Under the pieces are notes generated by a model. It was not told the origin of the DNA. It saw nothing but the letters and a program-made list of their open reading frames with translations, and did no database searches. From NCBI GenBank assembly GCA_030263375.1, contig SZOV01000011.1, forward strand, positions 1-53,792: a stretch of 53,792 bases of DNA, in the 5' to 3' direction. Below are positions 36,258 through 45,500 of the stretch, piece after piece. Every line of letters starts with the position of its first letter. Position 1 is the first letter of the stretch. Source of the DNA: Deltaproteobacteria bacterium PRO3. Its GTDB lineage: Bacteria; UBA10199; DSSB01. Position numbers and translations under genes: made by a program.

Positions 36258-36451
36258 TAATTTCCTGCGCCGCTTATACATCTCCCTCATCAAGTCAGCA
36301 GGTATGCAATATCCTTCGAACGCTCCCATGGCGGACGATTCAGTAATCCCCAAGGTCATGGGTTTTTTTGGCAACGCCGGCCTATTGTGGGCAACCTTCG
36401 GCGGTAAAAACATCGCAGGTACTTTTTATGCAGCCCGTGGCTAGCGTCATA

Positions 36452-36485
36452 ACGAGGGTCCCGGGGGTGAAGCCGAGACCCTCGT
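36452..36485. terminator. Stem-loop after the Cys-rich secreted protein gene
   Basis: ACGAGGGTC pairs with GACCCTCGT around a 16-base loop. It lies 50 bases beyond the stop of the minus-strand gene at 36535. No T-run follows on either strand, so it may be a weak or Rho-assisted terminator or an mRNA-end stabiliser. Confidence 0.45.
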
Positions 36486-36534
36486 CACACGTCTCCAAAA
36501 AATCACGAAAACAAACCGAACTGATGCAAGCCCC

Positions 36535-37662
36535 CTAGGAGCGCTTCCGGGAAATTATTTGCCACCCAACTCGACGAACTATCGCCAAGCCGGCGAACGC
36601 CAAGAGGAGAATCCGCCAACCCGGAAGGGACGATGACAAAGCCTGACCCGGCGTTAAGGAACATCCCGAACCCGATATTTCCGAAGCCTGTCCCAGCACC
36701 GAAGGTGCGGCGGCCGGCATGACCGTCGCGCCCCCCGTCGAAGTCTTTTCTCCACCCGCTTCGTCGGAGCCCGGATTTTCCGCTCCGTTTTGTTTTGAAT
36801 CGGACAACAGATCGGGATTGTAAACGAAGTGGACCGGCGGATTATCAGCCTGCGCGAGGCCATTGGCCAGTTTGAGCGCGAAAGGCAGGTTGCAAGCACC
36901 GAAGACGTTCTGGCCATGGGTATCCGAGGCGTGTTTCCAGGCGTGGTCTCGGATCATATCGTGCGCCTTTTTACTGCAGGAATAGTAGGAATCTTGGAAC
37001 TTGCAATCGTAAGACAACAAAAACTTGAGATGGCTCTTCATTTCGTCTTTACAAAAGGCCTCCGCATTTGCGCATGCCTGAGTGGGTTGGTCGGTCTTGA
37101 CCATCGAGGAACAGACCGTATGAGCGAAAGCGCCCATATCATCCTGGCTGATTTGGATATTTCCTTCTTTCCAGATACATTGCTTCAACTGACCGATGCT
37201 ATTGCTGCCCGCCACAAATTGATGCAAATCTTTCTGCAAAGCCAACAAATGCTCATAGGTGCATAGGATCTTGCTGTTGGCGTGGATGCAGGTCGATCCA
37301 ATAGCCTTGTCGTACCATCCTCCGACCTGCTCCTTGCAATCGGCGACTTCGGCCGCGCATTCCACCGAGGAAGGAACGTTACACTGAAAATTGACCGTCT
37401 TTTCCCTCCAATTGGGGGTCATCTCGTAGGTTGATACGCCGGTGGCAACGGGTGGAGCCGCGGATGTCGGTTGCTCTTCCGGTGCATTGGCCGCCGGATC
37501 TGCATATTGGGCGCTTCCGGCGCCCTCTTTGGTGCCGCAACTAATACCCAGGGTGATGGCGCCCAACAGTGTTTCCGCATCCGTTTTACAATCGGCGCGG
37601 CTGACGCTGCTGAGCATTGAGATTCCAAACAAAAGGCTAAAAGCCCATACGATTTTTTTCAC
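36535..37662 (-). CDS. Cys-rich secreted protein with C-terminal sorting tail
   Basis: 375 residues from a GTG at 37662 with GGAGG four bases before. The signal peptide (KKIVWAFSLLFGISMLSSVSRA) is followed by a Cys-rich mature domain (about 14 Cys, e.g. ECAAEVADCKEQVGGWYD, AFCKDEMKSHLKFLLSYDC). A Gly/Ser/Pro linker leads to SGSGCSLTPGQALSS, one hydrophobic span (WRILLLAFAGLAIV) and a basic end (RRVGWQIISRKRS). This tail matches the Cys-type JDVT/MYXO-CTERM sorting signals, so the protein is probably cleaved and placed on the cell surface. A sigma54-type promoter (P2) lies upstream. Function unknown. Confidence 0.82.
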   Translation of the reverse strand: MKKIVWAFSLLFGISMLSSVSRADCKTDAETLLGAITLGISCGTKEGAGSAQYADPAANAPEEQPTSAAPPVATGVSTYEMTPNWREKTVNFQCNVPSSVECAAEVADCKEQVGGWYDKAIGSTCIHANSKILCTYEHLLALQKDLHQFVAGSNSIGQLKQCIWKEGNIQISQDDMGAFAHTVCSSMVKTDQPTQACANAEAFCKDEMKSHLKFLLSYDCKFQDSYYSCSKKAHDMIRDHAWKHASDTHGQNVFGACNLPFALKLANGLAQADNPPVHFVYNPDLLSDSKQNGAENPGSDEAGGEKTSTGGATVMPAAAPSVLGQASEISGSGCSLTPGQALSSSLPGWRILLLAFAGLAIVRRVGWQIISRKRS

Positions 37663-37679
37663 ACGTCCTCCATTTCGAT

Positions 37680-37694
37680 GGCCCCTGCGGGGCC
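37680..37694 (-). promoter_or_regulatory. Hairpin in the leader of the Cys-rich secreted protein
   Basis: GGCCCC TGC GGGGCC forms a tight 6-bp stem in the mRNA leader, directly before the ribosome site and 18 bases before the start codon. It could limit translation or stabilise the message. On the opposite strand it is followed by five T and would also act as a terminator. Confidence 0.45.
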
Positions 37695-37739
37695 GTTTTT
37701 AAATTCCAAAAGGGCCCGTCTGGCCCTGGCGGACTTAAA

Positions 37740-37755
37740 AGCAAGAGGAATGCCA
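37740..37755 (-). promoter_or_regulatory. Sigma54-type -24/-12 promoter P2
   Basis: On the minus strand: TGGCATTCCTCTTGCT, almost identical to P1. It lies 77 bases before the start of the Cys-rich secreted protein. Spacing of GG and GC fits sigma54. Confidence 0.8.
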
Positions 37756-37817
37756 AAAAAATTAACCAATGAATTTCAGTTAGTTACAAAGATAAGGGCG
37801 CAATCCAAGACGAAGAG

Positions 37818-37833
37818 GGTAATTATTTTGTAA
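37818..37833 (+). promoter_or_regulatory. Island motif copy S2, shared by two divergent promoters
   Basis: GGTAATTATTTTGTAA, matching S1 at most positions and continuing TAA as S1 does. It lies 62 bp from P2, compared with 61 bp between S1 and P1, in the same orientation. It is also 117 bp upstream of P3 on the other side, so one site could serve both directions. Confidence 0.55.
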
Positions 37834-37950
37834 TAAATGAACTGCGTTAAGGTTAGAAAATTAACTTTTCTCAATTCCGCGGTCGCCCCAATTTCTCGGC
37901 AATTTTAATATGTCCAGGAAATCTCGCTCGTTTTATCCCCGCCACCGATA

Positions 37951-37966
37951 TGGCATGCCCTTTGCT
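37951..37966 (+). promoter_or_regulatory. Sigma54-type -24/-12 promoter P3
   Basis: TGGCATGCCCTTTGCT fits the extended consensus TGGCAY-R-N4-TTGCW at every fixed position. Transcription would begin near 37977, 37 bases before the start codon of the 219-residue protein, whose ribosome site is AAAGGAG. Confidence 0.85.
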
Positions 37967-38013
37967 TTTCTTTCACTCAAGCGGTGAATGAAATCGCCCA
38001 AAGGAGTCAAAGC

Positions 38014-38673
38014 ATGCCAGTCAGCGCCGTTCCCTTCGAATTCTTCGCTTACCGTGGGTATGAATGGGATGAAAAGACCCATATCCTTCAATCCCGCCCC
38101 GGCCTCGGGCCGAATGACTACGGCGGTTTTGAACTCGGGCTCTGTCGTGCCGAGTCCGCGATGGGCGCTCGCCTGCGGGTGGCGAGCGAAGAATCCGGCG
38201 CCGACCAATTCCAACCGGAGCAGATCCGTAACCTCCAACGCCTTCTGGGGCTGGCGCCTGCCTCCAGCGTCCTCATCCTCGATCGCGAATCCCGGGAACC
38301 CGGACGCATCTGCATCCAATCCGGCGATCCTCAGTGGTCCAAATCCATGTACCGCCGGGTGAGGGCGGGCTGCGAGGAGGCCCTGGGCAAGGAGGATCCT
38401 CGCAACGAAACCCGATGCGCCACGCTGGAGCAGACGCTCAAGGCCGCGGCACGGGAGCAGTCGCCTTGGGAACGATTCGTCGAGACGTTGCCGGTCGGCA
38501 CCGGATTCTTCGTGCCCGGCGCGGTGGCCGGCGGGCTGGTGATGCTGGGGAAAACATTATGGACGCGTTTCGCCGCGCCGGCTCCCCTGATCGTCGTCCT
38601 GCCGAACTGCGAGTCCTCGCCCGACTGGAAGCGTTTGCCCGGCATCTGCGCCGGCGGTTCCGATTCGATTTAG
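38014..38673 (+). CDS. Unknown protein, first gene of the sigma54-type operon
   Basis: 219 residues from the ATG at 38014 (AAAGGAG seven bases before). No signal peptide. The N-terminal 120 residues are alpha/beta (FEFFAYRGYEWDEKTHI, SSVLILDRESREPG). One Gly/Ala-rich hydrophobic segment (VGTGFFVPGAVAGGLVMLG, about 165-183) could cross or enter a membrane. The tail has two Cys. Nine bases separate it from the next gene, whose ribosome site (AGGAGGT) starts on the stop codon. I recognise no family. Confidence 0.78.
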   Translation: MPVSAVPFEFFAYRGYEWDEKTHILQSRPGLGPNDYGGFELGLCRAESAMGARLRVASEESGADQFQPEQIRNLQRLLGLAPASSVLILDRESREPGRICIQSGDPQWSKSMYRRVRAGCEEALGKEDPRNETRCATLEQTLKAAAREQSPWERFVETLPVGTGFFVPGAVAGGLVMLGKTLWTRFAAPAPLIVVLPNCESSPDWKRLPGICAGGSDSI

Positions 38674-38681
38674 GAGGTATC

Positions 38682-40538
38682 ATGACCATTTCCTTGCTTA
38701 AGAAAAACGGAGAGTTTTTCCCGCGGGTCGAGCTTCGAGAAGCTCCCTCGACTCCGATGGTGACCGATCATCCGGCGGAAGCCGGACCCACCCATCCCCC
38801 TTCCGGCGCCCTCGGCCCACAGGCCTTTCGCCAACCGGCAGTGTTCCGCATGGATCCGCGACTCCGACGCGATTTCGGGATAGCGGGCTCTGGCGGCGCC
38901 GCCATCTTGGCCGCGGGCGCCGTCGCAATGGCGATCCGGCGCGAGGATATTGCAGAAATCATGCGCCGCTTGATCTTGTCCCAAGATTCCCAAGAGAAGA
39001 AGGCCCTGCTCGATGGACTCTTCGAAGAGGTCCCGAGAGATCCCTACTTTTTCCGCCCCTTGTTGCTCCTGGCCCAGGTAGGAGACCCGGCGGAATCCGC
39101 CCTCGTCGATCGGCTCATGAAGCTAGACCTCGACGCGTGGAAGCCTTTGGCGGTCGAGGATGCGGAGGTGCTTTGGGCCTTGGCGGTCTTAGGCGAGAGC
39201 CTCCGGCACGAGGGGGCGCGCCAGATCCTGCGGGAGCTGGATTTGACGGCTTATCGCGGCCGGGCTCAGGCGGATTTCGGCGAAATGCTCTCGATCGCAC
39301 CGGAGCTGTTTCTCATGGCCGAGTTGGGAAACCCCCAGGCTTGGTGGCTATTGGGCGAGGCGGACGTGACTGCCCTGGTGTCGGTGCTCGCGGGCTATCG
39401 CCGCGACCAGTACGACCTGTCTGACGCCCGTCTGGCGCTGGAAGCGTTGGTTTATGTGGCCCGGAGCGGAGGCAAGAACAGTTATGCCGCCATCGAGGCC
39501 TTGAGACGCGAATATATTCGGGAAGAATGGATCGCCAACCGGGAGGCCGTGGCGGAGGTGCTGGGACCTCTGCTGGAAATCGGCAACGAATCCGCCCGCG
39601 AGATCGCCGCCGGGCTCGATCTCCAAACCCTCCGCAAGCTGCCCACTCGCCACGGCGACCCCATGATGGCCGAGATTTCCCTCTACGAAGCGATCGCCGT
39701 CGCTTTCGAGTACTCCCGATGCTCTCAATCCTTGGACCTTCTGGTGAAGGCGGCCGAGGACGACGATTCGGATGCCATGGTCGTTCTCCTGCTGCTGAGA
39801 TGGCTAGGAGTTGCGGAGGGCGATCTGCGCATGTCCGCCTTGGATCCCTGGCCCTTCAAGGAGGAAGCTAAGAAGCAAAATCTAATCGAGTGGGCGGCCG
39901 CGATGCTTGACGGCACTCTCTTATCCTACCATCGCTCCTTGCAGTTCTTGGAGGAGCGGGTCCGAGCCCAGCCCGGAATCGACTCTCTCCCATCCAAAGA
40001 CCCCGAGGAAATCGCCGCTGGAATCCTGAAAGCCTGGCGTCAAGAGCCGCACCGCGACTTTTACTTGAGGCAGGAAGGCAAGCCGATGAGCCTGGAACTG
40101 ATCCCTTCCTTGTATATCGAAGATTATGTCGAGCGCAGCCTCGAGCTATGGGCCCAAGGCAAGAGGCTGATCCACAATGGGCCCGTCGAGCGGAGACCGG
40201 TGGAAGTCGTTCTCGAAAAGGATCGAGCGCGGGAAATCGAGCAGATCCACATAGAAATGACGCTGGTATTGGACGAGGCCTTCCTCTCGCTTCCACCCGA
40301 ACAGCGCCAAATTGTCGCCGAGGACGCCCATGCCGCCTGGCGGGCGCTTTCGCCTTCGGATCGGGAACCTTACAAGCGCGAACTCCCCGAGAAAGGGCCG
40401 GATGCGCTGCCCCCGCCCACCTTCCTGCTCGCCTTTCATCGAAGCAACTCGGCCCTGTTCCGGCCTTGGAGCAAGGCGGAGCTGGGTGAAGAAGCCGAAC
40501 AGGACGCGAACAAGAAGGGACCCAAGTCCTTTCATTGA
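38682..40538 (+). CDS. Unknown helical-repeat protein, paralog 1
   Basis: 618 residues, paralogous to the next gene. It starts MTISLLKKNGEFFPRVEL. A QPAVFRMDPRLRRDFG segment is followed by the Gly/Ala-rich hydrophobic stretch GSGGAAILAAGAVAMAIR (about 65-85). The middle is built of imperfect helical units of the form (I/L/V)G(N/D)-x2-A-x3-L-x3-D-L-x2-L, for example LGNPQAWWLLGEADVTAL and IGNESAREIAAGLDLQTL, and holds YVARSGGKNSYAAIEALR. The C-terminus has LSPSDREPYKREL and SNSALFRPWSKAELG. No signal peptide, no catalytic motif known to me. Probably a structural, binding or secreted effector-like protein. Confidence 0.8.
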   Translation: MTISLLKKNGEFFPRVELREAPSTPMVTDHPAEAGPTHPPSGALGPQAFRQPAVFRMDPRLRRDFGIAGSGGAAILAAGAVAMAIRREDIAEIMRRLILSQDSQEKKALLDGLFEEVPRDPYFFRPLLLLAQVGDPAESALVDRLMKLDLDAWKPLAVEDAEVLWALAVLGESLRHEGARQILRELDLTAYRGRAQADFGEMLSIAPELFLMAELGNPQAWWLLGEADVTALVSVLAGYRRDQYDLSDARLALEALVYVARSGGKNSYAAIEALRREYIREEWIANREAVAEVLGPLLEIGNESAREIAAGLDLQTLRKLPTRHGDPMMAEISLYEAIAVAFEYSRCSQSLDLLVKAAEDDDSDAMVVLLLLRWLGVAEGDLRMSALDPWPFKEEAKKQNLIEWAAAMLDGTLLSYHRSLQFLEERVRAQPGIDSLPSKDPEEIAAGILKAWRQEPHRDFYLRQEGKPMSLELIPSLYIEDYVERSLELWAQGKRLIHNGPVERRPVEVVLEKDRAREIEQIHIEMTLVLDEAFLSLPPEQRQIVAEDAHAAWRALSPSDREPYKRELPEKGPDALPPPTFLLAFHRSNSALFRPWSKAELGEEAEQDANKKGPKSFH

Positions 40539-40566
40539 AAGACCTTAGATCCAAAGGAGCATGACG

Positions 40567-42471
40567 ATGACCATTGCGATACTCAAGAAAAGCGGAGAAT
40601 TCTTCCCGCCGGCCGTTCTGAGGGATTTCCCCCCGATCGCGGTCGATAAACCCAGGGAAGGACATGCACTATCGCCTCTCACCGGCGCGACCCCGCTGGG
40701 CGACGGAGGCTTTCGCCAACCCGCCGTGTTCCGGCTGGATCCGAAGGTTCGGAAGGACTCGGGGCCCGGAATCTCGCTGGGTTCTGCCGCCATATTGGCT
40801 GGGGGCGCCGTCGCGATGGCGATCCGGTGGGAAGATATCGACAAGCTCTTGGACACCTTGTGTTCCTCGATCAGCAGGGCGGAAAAGAGATCCATTATAG
40901 ATCGGCTCATCGAGGAGGCCCGGCAAAATCCCCTTGTCGTTCCCGCCATGCTCCAGCGAATCGCCGATCCGAAAATGCCGAGCGAGGAAATCCTCCAGGG
41001 CCTCGCAAGGCTCGACCTAGGCGCTTGGGAAGATCTCGCGAAGCAGAACCATTTGGTCCTCACGATATTATTCGCGATGCACGAGGTGGTGCAGCACGAA
41101 GGCGCGCGGGCGATGCTGCAAAGACTTGATCTTCAGGAAATCCGAAATGATGTTCTGGAGCATGAGTTCGGACTTTTCTTGCACGCCGACGATCTGATGG
41201 TCCTGGCCGAGCTGGGCAATTCGCAAGCCTGGTCCATCCTAGGCGAAGTGGACATTCGTGTCTTGCAATCCGCCATCCGGCACTATCGCCAAGGCGAGGC
41301 GGATTTCGAAGATAATGCGCGTCTGGCCATCCTCACGATGACTTACGTCGCGAGGAGCGGCGGCAAGAACGGCTATGCCGCCATCGAGGCCTTGAGAAAC
41401 GAGACCATCGGAGCGGACTTGATTTGGGACCGCGAAGCGGTTTTGGAGGTCCTCGGACCACTGCTGGCGCTGGAAAATCCCTCGGCTCAAGAGCTTGCCC
41501 GAAGCCTTGACCTGGAAGCGCTCCAGAAATTGCCCTCGCGCAACAAGCCCAGCAACATCCGCCGCGTCGCGCTCTACGACGCGATTGGAGCCGTTCTGGA
41601 GCATTCTCAATGCAAACGTTCCTTGGGTCAATTGGTCCAAGCGGTCGAGGCTGGGGATCCGGAGGCCTTTCGCGTCCTGGATATGCTAGCTAGAAAAGGT
41701 TACAAACCCGCGCAGGATTACCTGAACACCTCCGTCTCGCTCGCCATTGACAATCGGAAGATGGGACGAAAGCCAAATGAAGCACTGATCAACCTCACTC
41801 TAGCCATCTTGGGTCAGGGAAGCCGAAGCCTGAATGCTTCCTTCCGCGCCTTGCGCACCCAGGTCCTGGAACACCCCGGCATCAAAGCGATCGGTTCGAT
41901 CACCGTAGCCCATGAGGTTTCGATCGGCATCTGGAAGGCGTGGAGAGACGAGCCGCTCCGCGACATTTATCTTCGGCTGGAAACGAAGCCGATGAGCTCG
42001 GAGCTGATCCCCTCGTCCTACATCGAAGCCTACGTCGAGCATAGCCTCGAGCGGAACGCCAAGGGCTTGGACCTGGTCCATGAAGGCATCCTGCCGCCGG
42101 AGGACTGGAAGGGCTGGGAGCTGACAGAGGATCTAGCGCCCAAGCCCAGCCCAGAGGAGCTTGAGTCCTTTGACTTGCGCAATCGGATCAGTCTGGGAAT
42201 GGCCATGAATTGGGGGACGGCATTCACGGAATTACCACCCGATCAGAAAAGGGTCCTGGCGTCGGAGATCGCCGCCTCGTGGCTTGAGCTTTCGCCTTCG
42301 GATCGCCAGGCCTTCGCGGAACAATCCCCGGGAGAACTCTTTCCCTCGGCATTTCTCCGCAGTTTTGAAGCATCCAACTCCGCACTGTTCCGGCCCTGGA
42401 GCGATGCGGAGCTCGGGAATGACCTGGGAAAAGATCCGAAGCGTGGGGGCGGCCCCAAAGGAATACATTAG
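40567..42471 (+). CDS. Unknown helical-repeat protein, paralog 2
   Basis: 634 residues. The ATG at 40567 is chosen over 40561 because AGGAG sits 7 bases before it and because MTIAILKKSGEFFP then aligns with MTISLLKKNGEFFP of paralog 1. Shared blocks are FRQPAVFRLDP, SAAILAGGAVAMAIRWEDI, LAELGNSQAWSILGEVDI, YVARSGGKNGYAAIEALR, DREAVLEVLGPLLAL and SNSALFRPWSDAELG. Differences lie mainly between blocks. The hydrophobic stretch, helical units and lack of a signal peptide are the same. Tandem duplication followed by divergence is the likely origin. Cotranscribed with the genes before it. Confidence 0.8.
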   Translation: MTIAILKKSGEFFPPAVLRDFPPIAVDKPREGHALSPLTGATPLGDGGFRQPAVFRLDPKVRKDSGPGISLGSAAILAGGAVAMAIRWEDIDKLLDTLCSSISRAEKRSIIDRLIEEARQNPLVVPAMLQRIADPKMPSEEILQGLARLDLGAWEDLAKQNHLVLTILFAMHEVVQHEGARAMLQRLDLQEIRNDVLEHEFGLFLHADDLMVLAELGNSQAWSILGEVDIRVLQSAIRHYRQGEADFEDNARLAILTMTYVARSGGKNGYAAIEALRNETIGADLIWDREAVLEVLGPLLALENPSAQELARSLDLEALQKLPSRNKPSNIRRVALYDAIGAVLEHSQCKRSLGQLVQAVEAGDPEAFRVLDMLARKGYKPAQDYLNTSVSLAIDNRKMGRKPNEALINLTLAILGQGSRSLNASFRALRTQVLEHPGIKAIGSITVAHEVSIGIWKAWRDEPLRDIYLRLETKPMSSELIPSSYIEAYVEHSLERNAKGLDLVHEGILPPEDWKGWELTEDLAPKPSPEELESFDLRNRISLGMAMNWGTAFTELPPDQKRVLASEIAASWLELSPSDRQAFAEQSPGELFPSAFLRSFEASNSALFRPWSDAELGNDLGKDPKRGGGPKGIH

Positions 42472-42524
42472 CGGGCCAATGAAGAAATCTCAAGAATTTC
42501 TATATATTTAAGACAATTCTGGAA

Positions 42525-42540
42525 TGTGAAAATTTTGTAA
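42525..42540 (+). promoter_or_regulatory. Island motif copy S3, upstream of the large regulator
   Basis: TGTGAAAATTTTGTAA differs from S1 at one position. It lies 49 bp before the start codon of the kinase/sigma54 regulator. No sigma54-type promoter is seen in this 117-bp gap, so S3 may be a site for autoregulation, perhaps by blocking a vegetative promoter. Confidence 0.55.
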
Positions 42541-42588
42541 ATTCTAACTTTATCCGTGAGCTGAAATAAGGCAAGATTTTGTCAGCTC

Positions 42589-45500
42589 ATGATAATTTCG
42601 GCTCCCATCGCGGCCCGCTTTCGGATCGAAAGGCTTCTTGGCCAAGGCAGCTTGGGGAAAGTCTTTCTGGCCCGCCAACAGGACAAGCCCATTGCTCTCA
42701 AGGTCCTGCGCGAAGATCTGCCTCCCGCTACCCTCGAATTTTTGCGGGAGGAAGCCCGGGTACTTTCGCAACTGTCCCATCCCAATTTGGTCAAGATCCT
42801 GGATTTCTTTCAGGGCGACGCAGGCGCAGGGACCCCCGCCTGCATCGCCATGGAGTTCTTGGACGGCGAGACGCTCGACCGCTTGCCTGAGGAATGCCCG
42901 ATAGAGCAGTGGGAGGATATCATTCTCCAAACCTGCCAGGGCCTGGATTACCTTCACCACCGCAACATCCTGCACCACGATCTCAAACCTTCCAATCTCC
43001 TGCTAACCCGCTCCGGCCAGATCAAGATCCTGGATTTCAGTCTCGCGACGCCATCCGGGCTTGGTCGGCGGACTGCGGCGATCAGGGGCACGCTACCCTT
43101 CCTTCCGCCCGAGATCTTCTCGGGTCTTTACGACGAGCGCAGCGATCTCTTCGCCTTGGGGGTTGTCTTCTACAAGCTTTTGAGCGGAAAATTTCCCTAC
43201 TCCGAAATTCTCCGCCCCGAGCGCCTGGGCCAGATTGGCAGTCCTCCGTCTCCCCGCCTCTCCCGACCTCTTATTCCCGAGTACCTCGAAGCCCTACTCC
43301 TCAAACTCTTGAACCTGGACCCCCGTCATCGTCCCGGGTCGGTGCGCACCGTGCTGCGCTACCTGCGCAATCACCGGGAGGAATTGGAGGCGCAGCCGGC
43401 CGAGCGCCAGGATCTGCCGATCGAGAAGCTTCCTCTGATCGGCCGGCAGCGCGAATGGGAGGCCTTGCAAGATCACCTGAGCGGCGGCTCGAGAATGGTC
43501 TTGCTCAACGGTCCCACCGGCGTCGGCCGCAGCCGCTTGCTGGAAGAGCTGCGCTGGAAACATCTCTTGCAGGGAGATTTTTTTCGCCAGCAGGGCCCGC
43601 CCTCGGAAACGGGGTGGCTGGAGTTTCCGGAGGGCGAGGCGATACCGGGCGATGCCTATGCCAAGGCGGAGGCCTACGCCATTTGGGTTCAAGGTCGGAA
43701 AGGAATCCTCGCCTATACCGAGCTGCACCGGTGGAATTCGTTGGAGTTGGCGGATCTCGAGGTTTTCCTCAAGGTCCTGTCGAGGCGGCATGGCGACTTG
43801 GGGATCGTCCTGGAATGGGACTCCGACCACATGCGGAAGGAAGCGCTATTCCGGAAGTCTCCGGAACTGCTTCGGGACGCCCGCGAGATCCGCCTCAATG
43901 ACTTGGACGAAACCGCCACCTTGAGTCTGCTGACTGAATTTGCCGCAGGTACGGAGATCGCTCCCGAGCAGCTCGCAGACATCGCACGCATTTCGGGCGG
44001 CCGTCCTTTGTTGGCGCTGGAAAATCTCAAGGCTTTCCTCGCGGATCGCGCAGAATCTGATGTCCACAAAATCCATTGGGCGATTCCCAAGAGCTTGGAA
44101 GAAGCTTCTTTTCGCCGATATCAAGGACTGGGAGAAGCCGCCAAACGGCTCCTTTCCTTCATCGTCCTGGCCCCGCGGGACCCCGAGAGGCACGAGATCG
44201 AAGAATGCTGGGATGGTGAGGTTTCGGAGCTGGATGCGGCTCTCGCGGAACTGGACCGCAAGGAATGGCTGCGGTCCCGCAGTCCCTTGCAACCCAAGCT
44301 TTCGCTTCGTTACCCCAGTCTACGAGCCGGTCTTTCCAAATTCTTCGAGAGCCAGGCCGGCACAGCCGTGCTGCGCACCTGGGCGGAATACTTTGCGCGA
44401 GCCTGGCGGGCGACGACACGAGAGGAAGATTTGTTCCATCTCCTAACCTGCGCACAAGAGGGCGGCTTCCAGGACCTCCTGATCGGATACGCCTTCGAGG
44501 CGATTCCCCGCTTGGAGCGCCGAAACTTGTATGACCGCGCCATCGCCCTGACCGAGGTTCTTTGCCGATTGCCGGACGGCGCGGTCGACCCAGTCTTGCT
44601 CCACGCCCACCGCGCCAATCTATTTTATCGTCTCGACCGCTTCGAGGACAGCCTTCGGGCCTACGAGCAATGGTTCAGCGTGCGCGTGGACGACGAGTCC
44701 AAACTGCAGCTGACCAAATACCTTTTCTATACCGGCCTCGTAAATTACAGCTGGGGCCATTCCGAGAATGCCATAACGGTTCTCGAGCGATGTTTGAAGG
44801 CCGGCGATGCATCCCGATTTCCGAAGCTTCTGCCCTATCAGGCCCGGGCTTATCTGCTCTTGGCGAGGCTGGCTCAAAAAGTCCGGGCTTATTCCCTGGC
44901 ACAGGAACACCTGGACCGCGCTCGGAAACTGCCTTTGGAAGATGCGGAGATCCTCGGCGAAATCGAGCAAGTCTCGGGCGAGATCTGCCTTCGCGAGCTC
45001 CGTTACGACGAAGCCCTGTCGCGCCTGGAGGCTTGCCAGGCGCATTATCAAGCGACAGGACGCCCGCAACTGATAGCGCTGGGGCATGGTGGCAAGGCCG
45101 CGATCTTGCAAGAGCGCGGACGCCTGCGGGAAGCTCTCAAGGAAATCGAAAGCGCCATTTCGCAGGCCGAGGCCTCGGGCTACCGGACGCAACGCGCCCG
45201 ATATCTCGGCAATCGTGCCCTGTTGCTTTCCGAGCTGGGCCGATATGCCGAGGCTCGTGAGACCATGCAGCAATCGCTGGCGGTCTTGCAGGTCCTTGGC
45301 AACCCCACCGAGCAAGCGATCGCCAAAATTCAGTGGATGCAAATTCAGTTGGATTGCGGCAAGACCCAAAACCTACAAAATGCCTTCGGGGAGCTCAGCG
45401 AAGACCTCGAAGCCTTGGATGCCCTTAACCTGGTCGACTCGCTTTTGCAGTTGCGGGGAGAGGCGGCTCTTCAATACCGCGACTATGGCCTGGCCAAGAA

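Noticed and set aside
36216-36413. 65-codon minus-strand open frame
   Set aside because: It covers motif S1 and AT-rich regulatory sequence, has no ribosome site and no recognisable protein features.
40252-40470. HMG-box-like look of the C-terminus of the paralogs (W-x2-LSPSDR-x2-Y/F)
   Set aside because: Only a short local resemblance; the spacing and basic character of HMG boxes are missing.
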